Positions 29,312 to 29,855 of a DNA stretch of 29,855 nt are shown here, one piece after another. The notes under the pieces are model-generated. The model made no database searches. It was not told the DNA's origin and saw only the letters and a program-made list of their open reading frames with translations. The position numbers were made by a program, and so were the translations under genes. The number at the start of each line of letters is the position of its first letter. Position 1 is the first letter of the stretch. The DNA comes from Didymodactylos carnosus (Eukaryota > Rotifera > Eurotatoria > Philodinida > Philodinidae), in contig CAJNOQ010001623.1 of assembly GCA_905250885.1 (NCBI GenBank), positions 1 through 29,855 on the forward strand, read 5' to 3'.

Positions 29312-29855
29312 TCAAAATGCCATGGACTATAGGTAATCGACTACGCTGAGCATAGTAGCAACATTTGCTTTTGTGTAGAAATGAATATAACTTCGCTAGA
29401 GGCATTTTTGTGAAAAAACGGTTTTTCGCCTGTTACTATCAAAAATTAAAATCCTTATATTTCGATCAAATCTCATGCTGACTCAAGGAAATTTTCAGGA
29501 AAGGTTTAAAAGGTGCCATATGTTGTTGACCACCCCGAAAAAGTGATCCAGCAGAACACTGATGCTCTGAGGTTTTTCAGAAGGTTTCTGGAAAACCTTA
29601 AGCCAATGCCCAGCTCACATTCATCTTTTCGTCTTCGATTATGTTTTATGAGCTGTCCTGAGCGTTTTCTGAAAATTTCCTTGAGTCAGCATGAGATTTG
29701 ATCGAGATATAAGGATTTTAATTTTTGATAGTAACAGGCGAAAAACCGGTTTTTCACAACAATGCCTCTGGCGAAGTTATATTCATTTCTACACAAAAAC
29801 AAATGTTGCTACTATGCTCAGCGTAGTCGATTACCTATAGTCCATGGCATTTTGA
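29312..29855. mobile_element. Large foldback element reaching the window end
   Basis: The left arm starts TCAAAATGCCATGGACTATA at 29312. The right arm ends with its exact complement, CATTTTGA, at the last base. Arms 29312-29501 and 29666-29855 are ~190 bp and about 95% alike (GGTAATCGACTACGCTGAGC; TGACTCAAGGAAATTTTC at the inner side). The 164-bp centre includes a small GGTTTTT...AAAACC hairpin (29572-29599). The frame at 29513-29701 crosses centre and arm and is not a gene. The true end may lie beyond the window. Confidence 0.85.

Noticed and set aside
1..29855. tRNA, rRNA or other structural RNA genes
   Set aside because: No cloverleaf arms, T-loop (GGTTCRANNCC) in context, or conserved rRNA segments were seen on either strand.

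Overview
The window looks like nuclear DNA of a bdelloid rotifer (an Adineta- or Rotaria-like animal). The evidence is AT-rich sequence, a 55-bp spliceosomal intron, an ADP-ribosyltransferase/TPR fusion gene of a kind that is expanded in bdelloids, and many decayed transposable elements. The assignment is an inference from recalled families; no search was run. Only one gene looks intact. Most of the rest is pseudogene pieces, foldback (long inverted repeat) elements and non-autonomous DNA transposons, as expected for a gene-poor accessory or subtelomeric-like region.

Layout. 0-5.5 kb: an orphan minus-strand domain fragment (526-879), two long foldback elements (1849-2202 and 3561-3942), and otherwise no recognisable coding. 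5.7-7.9 kb: the 3' half of a ZNFX1-like helicase/NFX1 zinc-finger gene, broken by frameshifts and by a retro-insertion flanked by 16-bp direct repeats; joining the flanks at one repeat copy reads straight through. 9.5-11.6 kb: the 5' piece of an RTE/CR1-like LINE (endonuclease domain only), a hairpin element at its broken end, another inverted-repeat element, and a hAT-type MITE. 12.0-12.5 kb: three diverged satellite-like units. 12.6-15.4 kb: the intact 905-codon ART + 14-TPR gene, fused at its 3' end to a second, broken copy of itself (to 15.8 kb), followed by a palindromic TPR fragment.

16.1-19.9 kb: scattered minus-strand coding pieces of one or more large unrecognised genes, interrupted by an in-frame hairpin element and a foldback element filled with a ~10-bp minisatellite. 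19.9-21.06 kb: a 1.15-kb double foldback bounded by TA. 21.8-22.6 kb: a hAT-type element with a perfect 8-bp target duplication. 23.1-25.0 kb: a degenerate DDE transposase gene with one canonical intron and three recognisable acidic positions. 25.6-26.1 kb: two diverged minus-strand copies of a small coding unit. 26.4-29.3 kb: nothing convincing except short hairpins and a diverged repeat. 29.3 kb to the end: a further large foldback that stops exactly at the window edge.

There are no tRNA, rRNA, CRISPR or bacterial-type operon features. The two gene themes with known or plausible roles are an ADP-ribosylating TPR receptor-like protein and a ZNFX1-type RNA helicase, which is an antiviral/small-RNA factor in other animals. 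Nothing here shows that they work together.
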